Under the pieces are notes generated by a model. The model saw nothing but the letters and a program-made list of their open reading frames with translations. It was not told the DNA's origin and ran no database searches. This document shows, in pieces, positions 9,293-16,511 of a stretch of DNA of 34,900 bases. The stretch is from assembly GCF_030411955.1 (NCBI RefSeq), contig NZ_JASNRA010000016.1, forward strand, positions 115,940 to 150,839. Reading direction: 5' to 3'. The translations under genes and the position numbers were made by a program. This DNA comes from Massilia sp. YIM B02443 (lineage in GTDB: Bacteria; Pseudomonadota; Gammaproteobacteria; Burkholderiales; Burkholderiaceae_D). How positions within the stretch are numbered: the stretch's first letter is position 1; every line of letters starts with the position of its first letter.

Positions 9293-11026
9293 TCAGAGCC
9301 TGTCGAGCGTGGCCGGCAGCGCGCGCAGGAAGGCCTGCTTCAATGCCGGTCCGGCGGCGCGTTCGGGGTCGCGCGGCTGCAGCACCATGCGCGCGAAGAC
9401 GACCGTGCGGCCATGCTTGCTGGCCCAGCCCACGAACCAGCCGTAGGCGCGTGTCGGGTCTTCGCCGCCGCCAGGCAGTGCGCCGTGGGCGGTGCCGGTC
9501 TTGCCGTACACCTGCCAGCCGTTGGCGAGCGCCGGCAGCCGCAGCAGTTGCGCGGACGTGTCATACGCATGCGGCGTCAAACCCAGTTCGCGCCTGACCA
9601 CCTTGCGCAGGAAGGCGGCCTGCTCCAGCGGCGACACCTGCAGCGAACCGTTGAACCATGCGCTCATCTCGCCATCGGGCGCGTCGGCGTCGCCGCTCAG
9701 ATCGCGGTTGCCGTAATCGAAGCGCGCCACGTAATCGCGCACGGCGCCGGCGCCGATGCGCGCCGCCACCTGCTGCGCGTACCACACCGTCGAGTTGCGG
9801 ATCCAGCTGGTGGGATCGGTGCTGGTGTGCCAGGACTCGATCCAGTCGGCGTAGCCGGGCTTGAACGGCAGCACCGGCGAGTGCGCGTCGCGCAGCACGC
9901 CGCTGTCGTAGCCCATCAGGCTGACCACGATGTTGAAGGTGGAAGCCGGCGTCACCCGCGTGCTGCAATCGCCCTGTTCGACCAGGTGTTCGCCGCTGGC
10001 GGCGTCGATCATCACGGTGCAGTCGAGCGCGCGGCGGGAAGCGGTATCGTCGTGCCAGGCCAGCGCCGGCTGCAGCATGAGGCTGGCCGCGAACGCCGCG
10101 CCCAGGCCGGCCAGGCCGGCGCAGCGGGTCCAGCCCGTGCGCCCTGCCGGCGTGCGGATCAGGTGCAGGCGCGCCGCCACCGTATCGGCGCCGACACCGC
10201 CGAACGCCAGCGCCTGTCCCATGCCGCTGCGTCCCAGCCGCAGCTGCGCCACCAGCGCCGCCGCATACGCCTTGCGCTGCGCCGCAGGACGGCCGCGCAG
10301 CACGTCGCGGTCGCAGCCGAGTTCCTGGGCCCAGGCCAGGTGGGCGCGCAGCATGCGCAGCGCGGGGTTGAACCAGAACAGCGCCGACAGCAGCGACGCC
10401 GCGGCCAGCCACCACAGGTCATGCCGGCGCCAGTGCGTCAGTTCGTGTTCGACGATCAGCTGCTGCTGCAGCGGATCGAAATCATTCAGGGAGCGCGGCA
10501 ACAACAAGCGCGGGCGCAGCAGGCCAAGCAGCATCGGAGACACCGGCGCGTCGATTTCGAGGATGCGTGGCCCGGACTGTCGGCCAGCGATTGGGGTAGC
10601 AATCCGTACCAAGTGCGTGACGCTGCGCTGGCCCTGCCAGAGCCGCAGCAAGGCAAGCATCAGCCCGGCCACATACGCCGCCAGCCAGATCCACGCCGCC
10701 GTCGCCAGCCACGAGCGCCCACCGTCGCCCGTCTTCACGGACTGGTCAGGCGTTTCGTTCGCCGCCGCGATGCTGCGCGCGTGCACAACCTCGGCCGCAT
10801 CGATCTCGAACACCGGCGTCACCTGCAGGCGCCGCGCCTGCGGCGCCATCAGCACGACAAACGTGATCGCGATCGCCAGCTGCGCCAGCAGCCAGATCGA
10901 GCGCTGCGCGGCCAGCGCAGGCAGATAACGCCGCAGCAGCAGCGTCACGCCCCACATGCCCAGTCCGGCCGCGAGACAGCCGGCGCTGGCGAACAGGAAG
11001 CGGACGGCCAGCAGGTCGGCATTCAT
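9293..11026 (-). CDS. blaR1: BlaR1-type beta-lactam sensor: M56 protease with class D sensor domain (STFN variant)
   Basis: BlaR1 proteins bind beta-lactams outside the membrane and activate a cytoplasmic zinc protease that removes the BlaI repressor. This 577-residue protein has hydrophobic segments at about 8-31, 44-62, 106-128 and 302-322. The M56 site is HELTH (194-198), with the downstream ELGCD (235-239). The sensor (about 324-577) is OXA-1-like: S412-T-V414, Y438-G-N440 and K509-T-G511 are intact. The expected S-T-x-K motif reads S362-T-F-N365. The N365 codon is AAC (read from 9934-9932), so the lysine that activates the serine in class D enzymes is missing. The start overlaps the blaI stop by four bases. 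What is seen supports sensing; whether the variant is acylated is unknown. Confidence 0.9.
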   Translation of the reverse strand: MNADLLAVRFLFASAGCLAAGLGMWGVTLLLRRYLPALAAQRSIWLLAQLAIAITFVVLMAPQARRLQVTPVFEIDAAEVVHARSIAAANETPDQSVKTGDGGRSWLATAAWIWLAAYVAGLMLALLRLWQGQRSVTHLVRIATPIAGRQSGPRILEIDAPVSPMLLGLLRPRLLLPRSLNDFDPLQQQLIVEHELTHWRRHDLWWLAAASLLSALFWFNPALRMLRAHLAWAQELGCDRDVLRGRPAAQRKAYAAALVAQLRLGRSGMGQALAFGGVGADTVAARLHLIRTPAGRTGWTRCAGLAGLGAAFAASLMLQPALAWHDDTASRRALDCTVMIDAASGEHLVEQGDCSTRVTPASTFNIVVSLMGYDSGVLRDAHSPVLPFKPGYADWIESWHTSTDPTSWIRNSTVWYAQQVAARIGAGAVRDYVARFDYGNRDLSGDADAPDGEMSAWFNGSLQVSPLEQAAFLRKVVRRELGLTPHAYDTSAQLLRLPALANGWQVYGKTGTAHGALPGGGEDPTRAYGWFVGWASKHGRTVVFARMVLQPRDPERAAGPALKQAFLRALPATLDRL

Positions 11027-11415
11027 GCCGCGCCGCCCCGCTCATCCCCCTCGTCCGGCCAGTCCTTGAGCATCTGCTCCAGCCGCGCCAGTTCGGCGTC
11101 GTCGACCAGCTTGCTGCCGGTGAACATCGCGGCCGGCAGCGGCGCATCGATCTCCATCACGCGCCGCCCGAAATCGTGGGCGAACGCGGCCAGTGTGCCG
11201 ACTTTTTCCGACACCGCCTGGTACACCTGCACGCCGTGCCGAAGCTCCTGGCGCACCATGCCTTTCTCGAGCATGCGCTCGAGCGTCTTGCGGGTGGATG
11301 AATACGACCAGCCCAGTTCCCCGACCACCGCGTCATGGATTTCGCGCGCGCTCAACGGCTGCCGACGCCACAGGGCCTTGAGCAGACTCAGTTCGGAAAT
11401 GGAAGGAACGGCCAT
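11023..11415 (-). CDS. blaI: BlaI/MecI/CopY-family transcriptional repressor
   Basis: This is a 130-residue winged-helix repressor of the family that controls beta-lactamase operons. The N-terminal half (about residues 5-70) carries the winged helix, with ELSLLKALWRRQPLSAREI and WSYSSTRKTLERMLEKG matching the recognition region. The C-terminal half should form the dimerisation helices cut by BlaR1. Its TGA overlaps the blaR1-like ATG (ATGA), so the pair is translationally coupled. A -35/-10 pair and an inverted repeat lie directly upstream, suggesting autoregulation. CopY-type copper sensing is unlikely because no CxC motif is present and the neighbours are beta-lactam genes. Confidence 0.92.
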   Translation of the reverse strand: MAVPSISELSLLKALWRRQPLSAREIHDAVVGELGWSYSSTRKTLERMLEKGMVRQELRHGVQVYQAVSEKVGTLAAFAHDFGRRVMEIDAPLPAAMFTGSKLVDDAELARLEQMLKDWPDEGDERGGAA

Positions 11416-11431
11416 GACGACTCCACGTTAA

Positions 11432-11467
11432 TGTGACTATGGACGCAATGATGCGACATTCGTCACA
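11432..11467. promoter_or_regulatory. Candidate BlaI operator dyad
   Basis: TGTGAC at 11432-11437 is mirrored by GTCACA at 11462-11467, 24 bases apart. The arms flank the candidate -10 box of blaI, one arm lying in the -35/-10 spacer. The position suits a repressor, but the motif differs from the Gram-positive bla operator (TACA/TGTA) and is unproven. Confidence 0.4.
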
Positions 11468-11477
11468 CCGCTGTCAA
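11448..11477 (-). promoter_or_regulatory. Candidate sigma-70 promoter of the bla operon
   Basis: Read on the minus strand, a consensus -35 TTGACA (11477-11472) is followed after 18 bases by CATCAT (11453-11448), which matches four of six -10 positions. Transcription would start about 25 bases upstream of the blaI ATG. Confidence 0.5.
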
Positions 11478-11504
11478 CGACTAATCGTGGATGCCGCCTG
11501 GCGA

Positions 11505-12212
11505 TCAGTTGCGCAGGTCGTCCACCGGCTCGGCGCCGAAGCGCTCCGCCAGTAGGTAGTCGACCAGCGCGCGCGCGCAATCCGCGGGCGAGACCAGCGT
11601 GCCGGTCTCCTTCAGGTCGACGAAGCGCTGGCGCAACGGGAAATCGACGTCCGGAGTGGCGCGGATGGTGGCCTGCATGTCGGTGTCGATCACGCCCGGC
11701 GCCAGGCTGCACGCCTTGACCTTCGCATCCCCGTCGAGCCCGATCGCGCGCGCGTGAAGGTCGAGCGCCGCCTTGGTCGCGCAATACACGCTCCAGCCGG
11801 GGTAGGCACTGCGCCCGGCCCCGCTGGAGACGTGCAGGATGCGGCGCTCGGCCTGCGGCGCCGCCTGCACGAAGGCCGCCGCCAGCGCCAGCGGCGCCGC
11901 CACGTTGAGCGACACCGCGCGCACCACGGCGGCCGGGTCTTGCGCGGAAAGCGGCCCGACCGGCGTCACCACGCCGGCATTGTTGACCAGCAGCGCCTGG
12001 GTGCTGTCTTTCAGGAAGTCGCGCAGCGACTCGCCCGCCAGCCAGGCTTGCAGCGCGGCGGGGTCGGCCATGTCGAGCTCGGCCTGCGCGATGTCGCTCG
12101 CGTCGGCGCGGCTTCGCGCCAGTCCCAGCACGGCCACGCCGCGCTTTACCAGTTCGGCCGCGATCGCGGCGCCCAGGCCACGCGTGTGGCCGGTGACGAT
12201 TGCCTTCATCAT
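11505..12212 (-). CDS. SDR-family NAD(P)-dependent oxidoreductase
   Basis: This 235-residue classical short-chain dehydrogenase/reductase is probably cytoplasmic. The Rossmann glycine motif is TGHTRGLG (residues 7-14), NNAG is at 77-80, and the catalytic set is S129 or S130, Y143 and K147 in YCATK. The arginine after the TGHT segment suggests preference for NADP(H). The overall form resembles sepiapterin-reductase-like SDRs, but the substrate cannot be assigned. Two adjacent ATG codons (12212 and 12209) open the frame; GAGGAG seven bases upstream favours the first. It follows murB by 16 bases on the same strand and is probably co-transcribed with it. Confidence 0.88.
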   Translation of the reverse strand: MMKAIVTGHTRGLGAAIAAELVKRGVAVLGLARSRADASDIAQAELDMADPAALQAWLAGESLRDFLKDSTQALLVNNAGVVTPVGPLSAQDPAAVVRAVSLNVAAPLALAAAFVQAAPQAERRILHVSSGAGRSAYPGWSVYCATKAALDLHARAIGLDGDAKVKACSLAPGVIDTDMQATIRATPDVDFPLRQRFVDLKETGTLVSPADCARALVDYLLAERFGAEPVDDLRN

Positions 12213-12228
12213 GATGCTGCTCCTCGAA

Positions 12229-13257
12229 TCAAATGAATACCGGTTCCGGTTCCAGCGCCACGCCGTAGCGCGTCGCCACGTCGGACTGGATCGCCTCGGC
12301 CAGCCGCACCACGTCCAGGCCGGTGGCGCCGCCCAGATTGACCAGCACCAGCGCCTGTTTCGGATACACGCCGGCCTGGCCCAGACTCTGCCCTTTCCAG
12401 CCGCACTGGTCGATCAGCCAGCCGGCGGCCAGCTTCTCGGTACCGTCGGGTTGGAGGTGGTGCACCAGGTTCGGGTAGTGCTCGAGCAGGCGCGCGCACT
12501 CCGCGCCGCTCACCACCGGGTTCTTGAAGAAGCTGCCGGCGTTGCCGATCTCTTTCGGATCGGGCAGCTTGCGGCGGCGGATGTCCTCGACCAGGCGGCC
12601 GACCTGGCTTGGGGTGGGCGCCTCCAGGCCGGCGTCGCGCGCGGCGTTGGCCAGTTCGGCGTAGCGCAGGTTCGGCCGCCATTCGGCCGGCAGCGCGAAG
12701 GTCACGTCCAGCACCACCAGTTCGCGCCCCTCGGCGTGCTTGAAGATGCTGTCGCGGTAGCCGAAGCGGCAGGCGGCGGCGTCCAGCGTCAGCAACTGGC
12801 CGCTGGCGAAGTCGAACGCCGTCAGGCTATGAAACACATCCTTGGTTTCGACGCCATACGCCCCCACGTTCTGGATCGGCGCGGCGCCGACGGTGCCGGG
12901 GATCAGCGACAGGTTTTCCAGGCCGCCCAGGCCCTGCTCCAGCGTAAATTGCACGAAGCCGTGCCAGTTCTCGCCGGCGCCGGCGCGCACCAGGATCTTG
13001 CCGTCGCGCTCGCCCAGCACTTCGCGCCCGGTATTGGCCATGTGCAGCACCAGCCCGTCGACATCGCGCGTGAACAGCAGATTGCTGCCGCCGCCCAGCA
13101 CCAGGCGCGGCAAGCCGGACAATTGCGGGTCGTGGCGCACCGCGGCCAGGTCGGCGCCGCCGCGCACTTTCAGGTAATGACGGGCGCGCGCGGGAATGCC
13201 GAAGGTATTCAGGGAATCGAGGGGCTGGTCGAGGACGATGGGCAGGTCTGGATGCAT
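12229..13257 (-). CDS. murB: UDP-N-acetylenolpyruvoylglucosamine reductase
   Basis: MurB reduces the enolpyruvyl group of UDP-GlcNAc-enolpyruvate to give UDP-MurNAc, using FAD and NADPH, in peptidoglycan synthesis. The 342-residue protein matches the usual length. It has the FAD-binding segment VLGGGSNLLF (residues 53-62), IPGTVGAAPIQNVGAYG (119-135), YRDSIFK (167-173), the catalytic serine S242 in GNAGSFFKNP and a terminal LEPE carrying the acid residue. The ATG at 13257 starts the family N-terminus; the upstream in-frame extension is unlikely. A TATAAT box precedes it. It is divergent from yajQ. Confidence 0.96.
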   Translation of the reverse strand: MHPDLPIVLDQPLDSLNTFGIPARARHYLKVRGGADLAAVRHDPQLSGLPRLVLGGGSNLLFTRDVDGLVLHMANTGREVLGERDGKILVRAGAGENWHGFVQFTLEQGLGGLENLSLIPGTVGAAPIQNVGAYGVETKDVFHSLTAFDFASGQLLTLDAAACRFGYRDSIFKHAEGRELVVLDVTFALPAEWRPNLRYAELANAARDAGLEAPTPSQVGRLVEDIRRRKLPDPKEIGNAGSFFKNPVVSGAECARLLEHYPNLVHHLQPDGTEKLAAGWLIDQCGWKGQSLGQAGVYPKQALVLVNLGGATGLDVVRLAEAIQSDVATRYGVALEPEPVFI

Positions 13258-13284
13258 GGCTGAACGGTTCAAAAATGTCGCTTC

Positions 13285-13290
13285 ATTATA
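13285..13290 (-). promoter_or_regulatory. Candidate -10 box for murB
   Basis: Read on the minus strand, this is a perfect TATAAT 27 bases upstream of the murB ATG. No good -35 was found at the usual spacing. Confidence 0.45.
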
Positions 13291-13353
13291 GTGGCATGCA
13301 ATGCTTGAGCTTTCCAGTCGGGCAAATCGGTCGCTCTCCGGGCGGTTGTTCGC

Positions 13354-13359
13354 TAAAAT
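13354..13359 (+). promoter_or_regulatory. Candidate -10 box for yajQ
   Basis: TAAAAT (five of six matches) lies 41 bases upstream of the yajQ ATG, divergent from the murB -10 box. The -35 region is weak. Confidence 0.35.
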
Positions 13360-13400
13360 AGAGGGATTCAACTAAATGCAATATCGAAAAAGGAAACACG

Positions 13401-13886
13401 ATGCCATCGTTTGATGTGGTCTGCGAAGCAGACATGGTCGAAGTAAAGAACGCGGTCGAACAGTCGAACAAGGAAATCACCACCCGTTTCGACTTCAAGG
13501 GCAGCTCGGCCAATGTCGAACAGAAGGACAAGGAACTGACGCTGTACGCCGACGCCGACTTCCAGCTCGACCAGGTGCGTGACGTGCTCGTCAACAAAAT
13601 GGCCAAGCGCAAGGTCGACGTGCGCTTCCTGGACGAAGGCAAGGTCGAGAAGATCGGCGGCGACAAGGTCAAGCAGGTGATCAAGGTGCGCAACGGCATC
13701 GAGACCGAAGACGCGAAAAAGATCACCAAGCTGATCAAAGAGAGCAAGATGAAGGTCCAGGCCAGCATCCAGGGCGAATCGGTGCGCGTCACCGGCGCCA
13801 AGCGCGACGACCTGCAAGCCGCAATGGCGATGCTGCGCAAGGACGTGCAGGAGCTGCCGCTGGCCTTCAACAACTTCCGCGACTAA
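13401..13886 (+). CDS. yajQ: YajQ-family nucleotide (cyclic-di-GMP) binding protein
   Basis: This is a 161-residue cytoplasmic protein of the YajQ/UPF0234 family. Members in Xanthomonas and Pseudomonas bind cyclic-di-GMP and influence transcription; a direct role here is inferred. Full-length family features are visible: the N-terminal [28 protein letters not shown] (residues 27-35) and the C-terminal [11 protein letters not shown]. The ATG at 13401 is preceded by AAAAGGAAA, a good ribosome binding site. It appears to be monocistronic. A hairpin TGGCCGG / CCGGCCA (13906-13924) without a T tract follows the stop. Confidence 0.94.
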   Translation: MPSFDVVCEADMVEVKNAVEQSNKEITTRFDFKGSSANVEQKDKELTLYADADFQLDQVRDVLVNKMAKRKVDVRFLDEGKVEKIGGDKVKQVIKVRNGIETEDAKKITKLIKESKMKVQASIQGESVRVTGAKRDDLQAAMAMLRKDVQELPLAFNNFRD

Positions 13887-13922
13887 GACCGCAATCGAGT
13901 CGCCCTGGCCGGCCGTACCGGC

Positions 13923-13951
13923 CAGACAACAGCGCTTCCCTGGCATACAAT
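13923..13951 (+). promoter_or_regulatory. Candidate promoter for the nitronate-monooxygenase-like gene
   Basis: CAGACA (13923-13928, four of six -35 matches) and TACAAT (13946-13951, five of six -10 matches) are separated by 17 bases. The leader to the ATG at 14041 would be about 80 bases. Confidence 0.4.
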
Positions 13952-14040
13952 CATCCGGGGAAGCTTGACGCGCTTGGAGTAAAATGCGCAGCGTGCGCGC
14001 TGTCGCAACCCCGAGCAGCTTTGGTAGTCTAAGGATAGCA

Positions 14041-15309
14041 ATGAAACGTGTTGATGATTTCCGCCTACGCATGGGCAACAAGGAATATGTGCCCATCATG
14101 ATCGGCGGAATGGGTGTGGACATTTCGACCTCGGAACTGGCGCTGGAAGCAGCCCGGCTGGGCGGGATCGGCCATATCTCCGATGCGATGTCGCAAGACG
14201 TGTCCGACCGCAAGTTCGACACCACCTTCGTCAAAGACAAGACGAAGATGTACAAGTTCAACATCAACAACATGAACAAGGCGGTGGTCCAGTTCGACCT
14301 GGACCAGCTGGCCGAAGCGACCCGGCGCCACGTCGGCGCGACCATGGAAGCCAAGAAGGGTGACGGTCTGGTGTACGTCAACTGCATGGAAAAGCTGACC
14401 ATGAACGCGCCGAAAGAGACCCTGCGCACGCGCCTGTCGGCGGCGCTGGACGCCGGCATCGACGGCATCACGCTGTCGGCCGGCCTGCACCTCGGTTCGT
14501 TCGAGCTGATCAAGGACCACCCGCGCTTCCGCCACGCCCACCTGGGCATCATCGTGTCGTCGGTGCGCGCGCTGCAGCTGTTCCTGAAAAAGGTCTCGCG
14601 CCTGGACCGCCTGCCCGACTTCGTGATCGTCGAGGGTCCCCTGGCCGGCGGCCACCTGGGCTTCGGCATCGATGACTGGCAGAAGTACGACCTGCACACC
14701 ATCATGGACGAGATCCACGCCTTCATGAAAGCCGAGCAGCTGGGCATTCCGGTGATCGCGGCCGGTGGCGTGTTCACCGGGTCGGATGCGGCCGGCTTCC
14801 TGGAAAAAGGCGCCGGTGCGGTGCAGGTGGCGACCCGTTTCACCGTCACCCACGAGTGCGGCCTGCCGGACAACGTCAAGCAGGAATACTTCCGCGCCAG
14901 CGAAGAAGACATCGAAGTCAACGGCGTGTCGCCGACCGGCTATCCGATGCGCATGCTCAAGAATACGCCGGCGATCGGCTCGGGCATTCGTCCGGGCTGC
15001 GAGTCGTACGGCTATCTGCTGGATGCGACCGGCAACTGCGCCTACATCAACTCGTACAACCGCGAGGTGCAGGCCAATCCCGACGTCAAGAAGGTGTCGG
15101 TGATGGACAAGACCTGCCTGTGCACGCACATGCGCAACTTCAATTGCTGGACCTGCGGGCATACCACCTATCGCCTGAAGGACACCACGCATCGGCTGGC
15201 GGACGGCAATTACCAGATCCTGAGCGCGGAACACGTGTTCAAGGATTACCAGTTCAGCGTCAACAACGAGATTGCGTTGCCGCCGAAGCAGGATATCGTG
15301 GCGGCGTAA
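14041..15309 (+). CDS. Nitronate monooxygenase-like FMN oxidoreductase with cysteine-rich C-terminal tail
   Basis: This is a 422-residue TIM-barrel flavoprotein of the 2-nitropropane dioxygenase/FabK-like group. FMN contacts are visible as IGGMGVDIS (residues 21-29), EGPLAGGHLG (198-207), AAGGVFTG (240-247) and GAGAVQVATRF (257-267). Unlike typical members of about 320-350 residues, it continues with a tail containing C359-x-C361, then C369-x2-C372, plus C320 and C333. This looks able to hold a zinc or iron-sulfur centre. The ATG at 14041 has AAGGA upstream; an in-frame ATG at 13984 with GGAG upstream cannot be excluded. It is a single-gene unit ending in an intrinsic terminator. The substrate is unknown. 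Confidence 0.85.
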   Translation: MKRVDDFRLRMGNKEYVPIMIGGMGVDISTSELALEAARLGGIGHISDAMSQDVSDRKFDTTFVKDKTKMYKFNINNMNKAVVQFDLDQLAEATRRHVGATMEAKKGDGLVYVNCMEKLTMNAPKETLRTRLSAALDAGIDGITLSAGLHLGSFELIKDHPRFRHAHLGIIVSSVRALQLFLKKVSRLDRLPDFVIVEGPLAGGHLGFGIDDWQKYDLHTIMDEIHAFMKAEQLGIPVIAAGGVFTGSDAAGFLEKGAGAVQVATRFTVTHECGLPDNVKQEYFRASEEDIEVNGVSPTGYPMRMLKNTPAIGSGIRPGCESYGYLLDATGNCAYINSYNREVQANPDVKKVSVMDKTCLCTHMRNFNCWTCGHTTYRLKDTTHRLADGNYQILSAEHVFKDYQFSVNNEIALPPKQDIVAA

Positions 15310-15330
15310 GCGGCCAGCCCTGTCGTCCCG

Positions 15331-15359
15331 AAAGCCACGGCCTGTGCCGTGGCTTTTTT
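15331..15359 (+). terminator. Intrinsic terminator after the nitronate-monooxygenase-like gene
   Basis: An 11-bp perfect stem (AAAGCCACGGC / GCCGTGGCTTT) with a CTGT loop ends in a run of six T residues. It sits 22 bases after the stop codon. Confidence 0.93.
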
Positions 15360-15382
15360 CATGACCGCTGTGCGTTGGCCGG

Positions 15383-16405
15383 TCAGCGCCCTTCGAACCA
15401 GCGGACGATAGCGTCGTACTCCTGCTGCACCTGCTCGCGCCCGCCCGCCTCCGTCAGGAGGTCGTGGCTTCCTCCCGGCACCCGCACCATCGTCACATCC
15501 CTGCCCCGCATGCGCAGCTGCGCGTACATCGCCTCGCTCGACAGGATCGGCACGCTCTTGTCCTGCATGCCGCTCGCGATATACACGCGCGCCTTCGATT
15601 GCAGCAGGTTGTCCGCCGGCGACTGCGCCAGGAAACTGCTCCAGCGCCGGTAGGTATGGCCCCAGGCGAATTTGCTGACGCTGTCCGGCTCGGCCATGAT
15701 CTGCTTCACCGTGGCCTCGATCAACTGCAGTTCCTTCAGCTTGTCGGCGTCGCTGCCGCTGCCCTGATAGGTGCTGGCAATCATGTCGTACAGCTGGGTC
15801 GTGCCGGACGATCCCACCAGCGCCACCGCGCTCACCTGCGGCATGGCGCGCGCCAGTCCAGCTGCCAGCACGCCACCCTCGGACATGCCGACGACCAGCA
15901 CCCGGCTCGGATCAACGTCGGGGCGCGCCAAGGCATGCTGCAAGGCCGTGCGCAATGTCGCCAGCCAGGTGTCGTAAGAATAGTGTTTGTTGAACTCTGC
16001 GCTGCATTCCAGAGCGCCGTTCGGTTCGCCGTCCTGGCGGCCGGCCGTCTGATACGGCTTGTCCACCGCCATCACGGCAAAGCGCCCGCCCATGGCCAGG
16101 CCGACATACGGAAAGATCGAGGCGCTGCGGTTGTCGGTGCCAAGGCCGGAAAACGGCGCGATGCAGCCGGAGCCCTGCACGAACAGCACCAGCGGCGCCT
16201 TGGTCTTCGGCGGAGACAGGTAGTAGCTGACCGCCGGCTGGCCGGCTTGCGGCAGCGTGATGCGCTGGATGCTCCAGGTCTTGAAGTCGAAGGTCTCGCG
16301 CCGCTCGGCTTCTGCAGCGTGCGCGTTGGAGGCAACCGAAACGGAAGCGGCCAGCAGCAGGCCAAGGAAAATACTCGACATACGGCAATTGGCGAACCGG
16401 CTCAC
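15383..16405 (-). CDS. Secreted alpha/beta hydrolase (prolyl-oligopeptidase/BAAT-like fold)
   Basis: This 340-residue hydrolase has a signal peptide (about residues 1-30, ending NAHA before AEAE), so it is exported to the periplasm. The serine hydrolase triad is visible as S175 in GMSEGG, D282 in GMQDKSV and H314 in GGSHDLL. The oxyanion region is probably VQGSGC (76-81). The substrate is unknown; a peptidase or esterase role is possible. The GTG start at 16405 was chosen because AAGGAG lies six bases upstream. In-frame ATGs at 16420 and 16432 exist but lack such a site. The ribosome binding site lies within a 22-bp near-perfect palindrome (16409-16430). It follows the catalase gene on the same strand. 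Confidence 0.85.
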   Translation of the reverse strand: MSRFANCRMSSIFLGLLLAASVSVASNAHAAEAERRETFDFKTWSIQRITLPQAGQPAVSYYLSPPKTKAPLVLFVQGSGCIAPFSGLGTDNRSASIFPYVGLAMGGRFAVMAVDKPYQTAGRQDGEPNGALECSAEFNKHYSYDTWLATLRTALQHALARPDVDPSRVLVVGMSEGGVLAAGLARAMPQVSAVALVGSSGTTQLYDMIASTYQGSGSDADKLKELQLIEATVKQIMAEPDSVSKFAWGHTYRRWSSFLAQSPADNLLQSKARVYIASGMQDKSVPILSSEAMYAQLRMRGRDVTMVRVPGGSHDLLTEAGGREQVQQEYDAIVRWFEGR

Positions 16406-16408
16406 GCA

Positions 16409-16430
16409 GACTCCTTTCATGAATGGAGTC
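16409..16430. promoter_or_regulatory. 22-bp near-perfect palindrome over the hydrolase ribosome binding site
   Basis: GACTCC (16409-16414) and GGAGTC (16425-16430) flank TTTCATGAAT, itself almost palindromic. The only mismatch is one symmetric base pair. On the mRNA the GGAG of the ribosome binding site forms the 3' arm, so the structure could hide it. A protein operator is an equally good reading. Confidence 0.45.
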
Positions 16431-16477
16431 ATGCATCTTGCCAGTTCGCCAACCGCGGGGCAATGCGTTGCGGGTAA

Positions 16478-16504
16478 GCGGGCGTCGAACCAGAGGACGC
16501 CCGC
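16478..16504 (-). terminator. Possible weak terminator hairpin after the catalase gene
   Basis: A perfect 9-bp stem (GCGGGCGTC / GACGCCCGC) with a 9-nt loop begins eight bases past the catalase stop. No T tract follows, so it may protect the 3' end rather than terminate. Confidence 0.4.
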
Positions 16505-16511
16505 CCTGCCC

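Noticed and set aside
9293..11026. BlaR1-like gene as a broken class D beta-lactamase pseudogene
   Set aside because: The frame is uninterrupted over 577 codons and the protease and other sensor motifs are intact; only the STxK lysine is changed.
9155..11431. 758-codon open frame antisense to the bla operon
   Set aside because: It is a shadow of blaI and blaR1 in GC-rich DNA. It has Arg/Ala/Gln-rich composition, no domain, and the sense frames carry complete family motifs.
13906..13924. TGGCCGG/CCGGCCA hairpin as a yajQ terminator
   Set aside because: There is no T tract, and a candidate promoter for the next gene begins within it.
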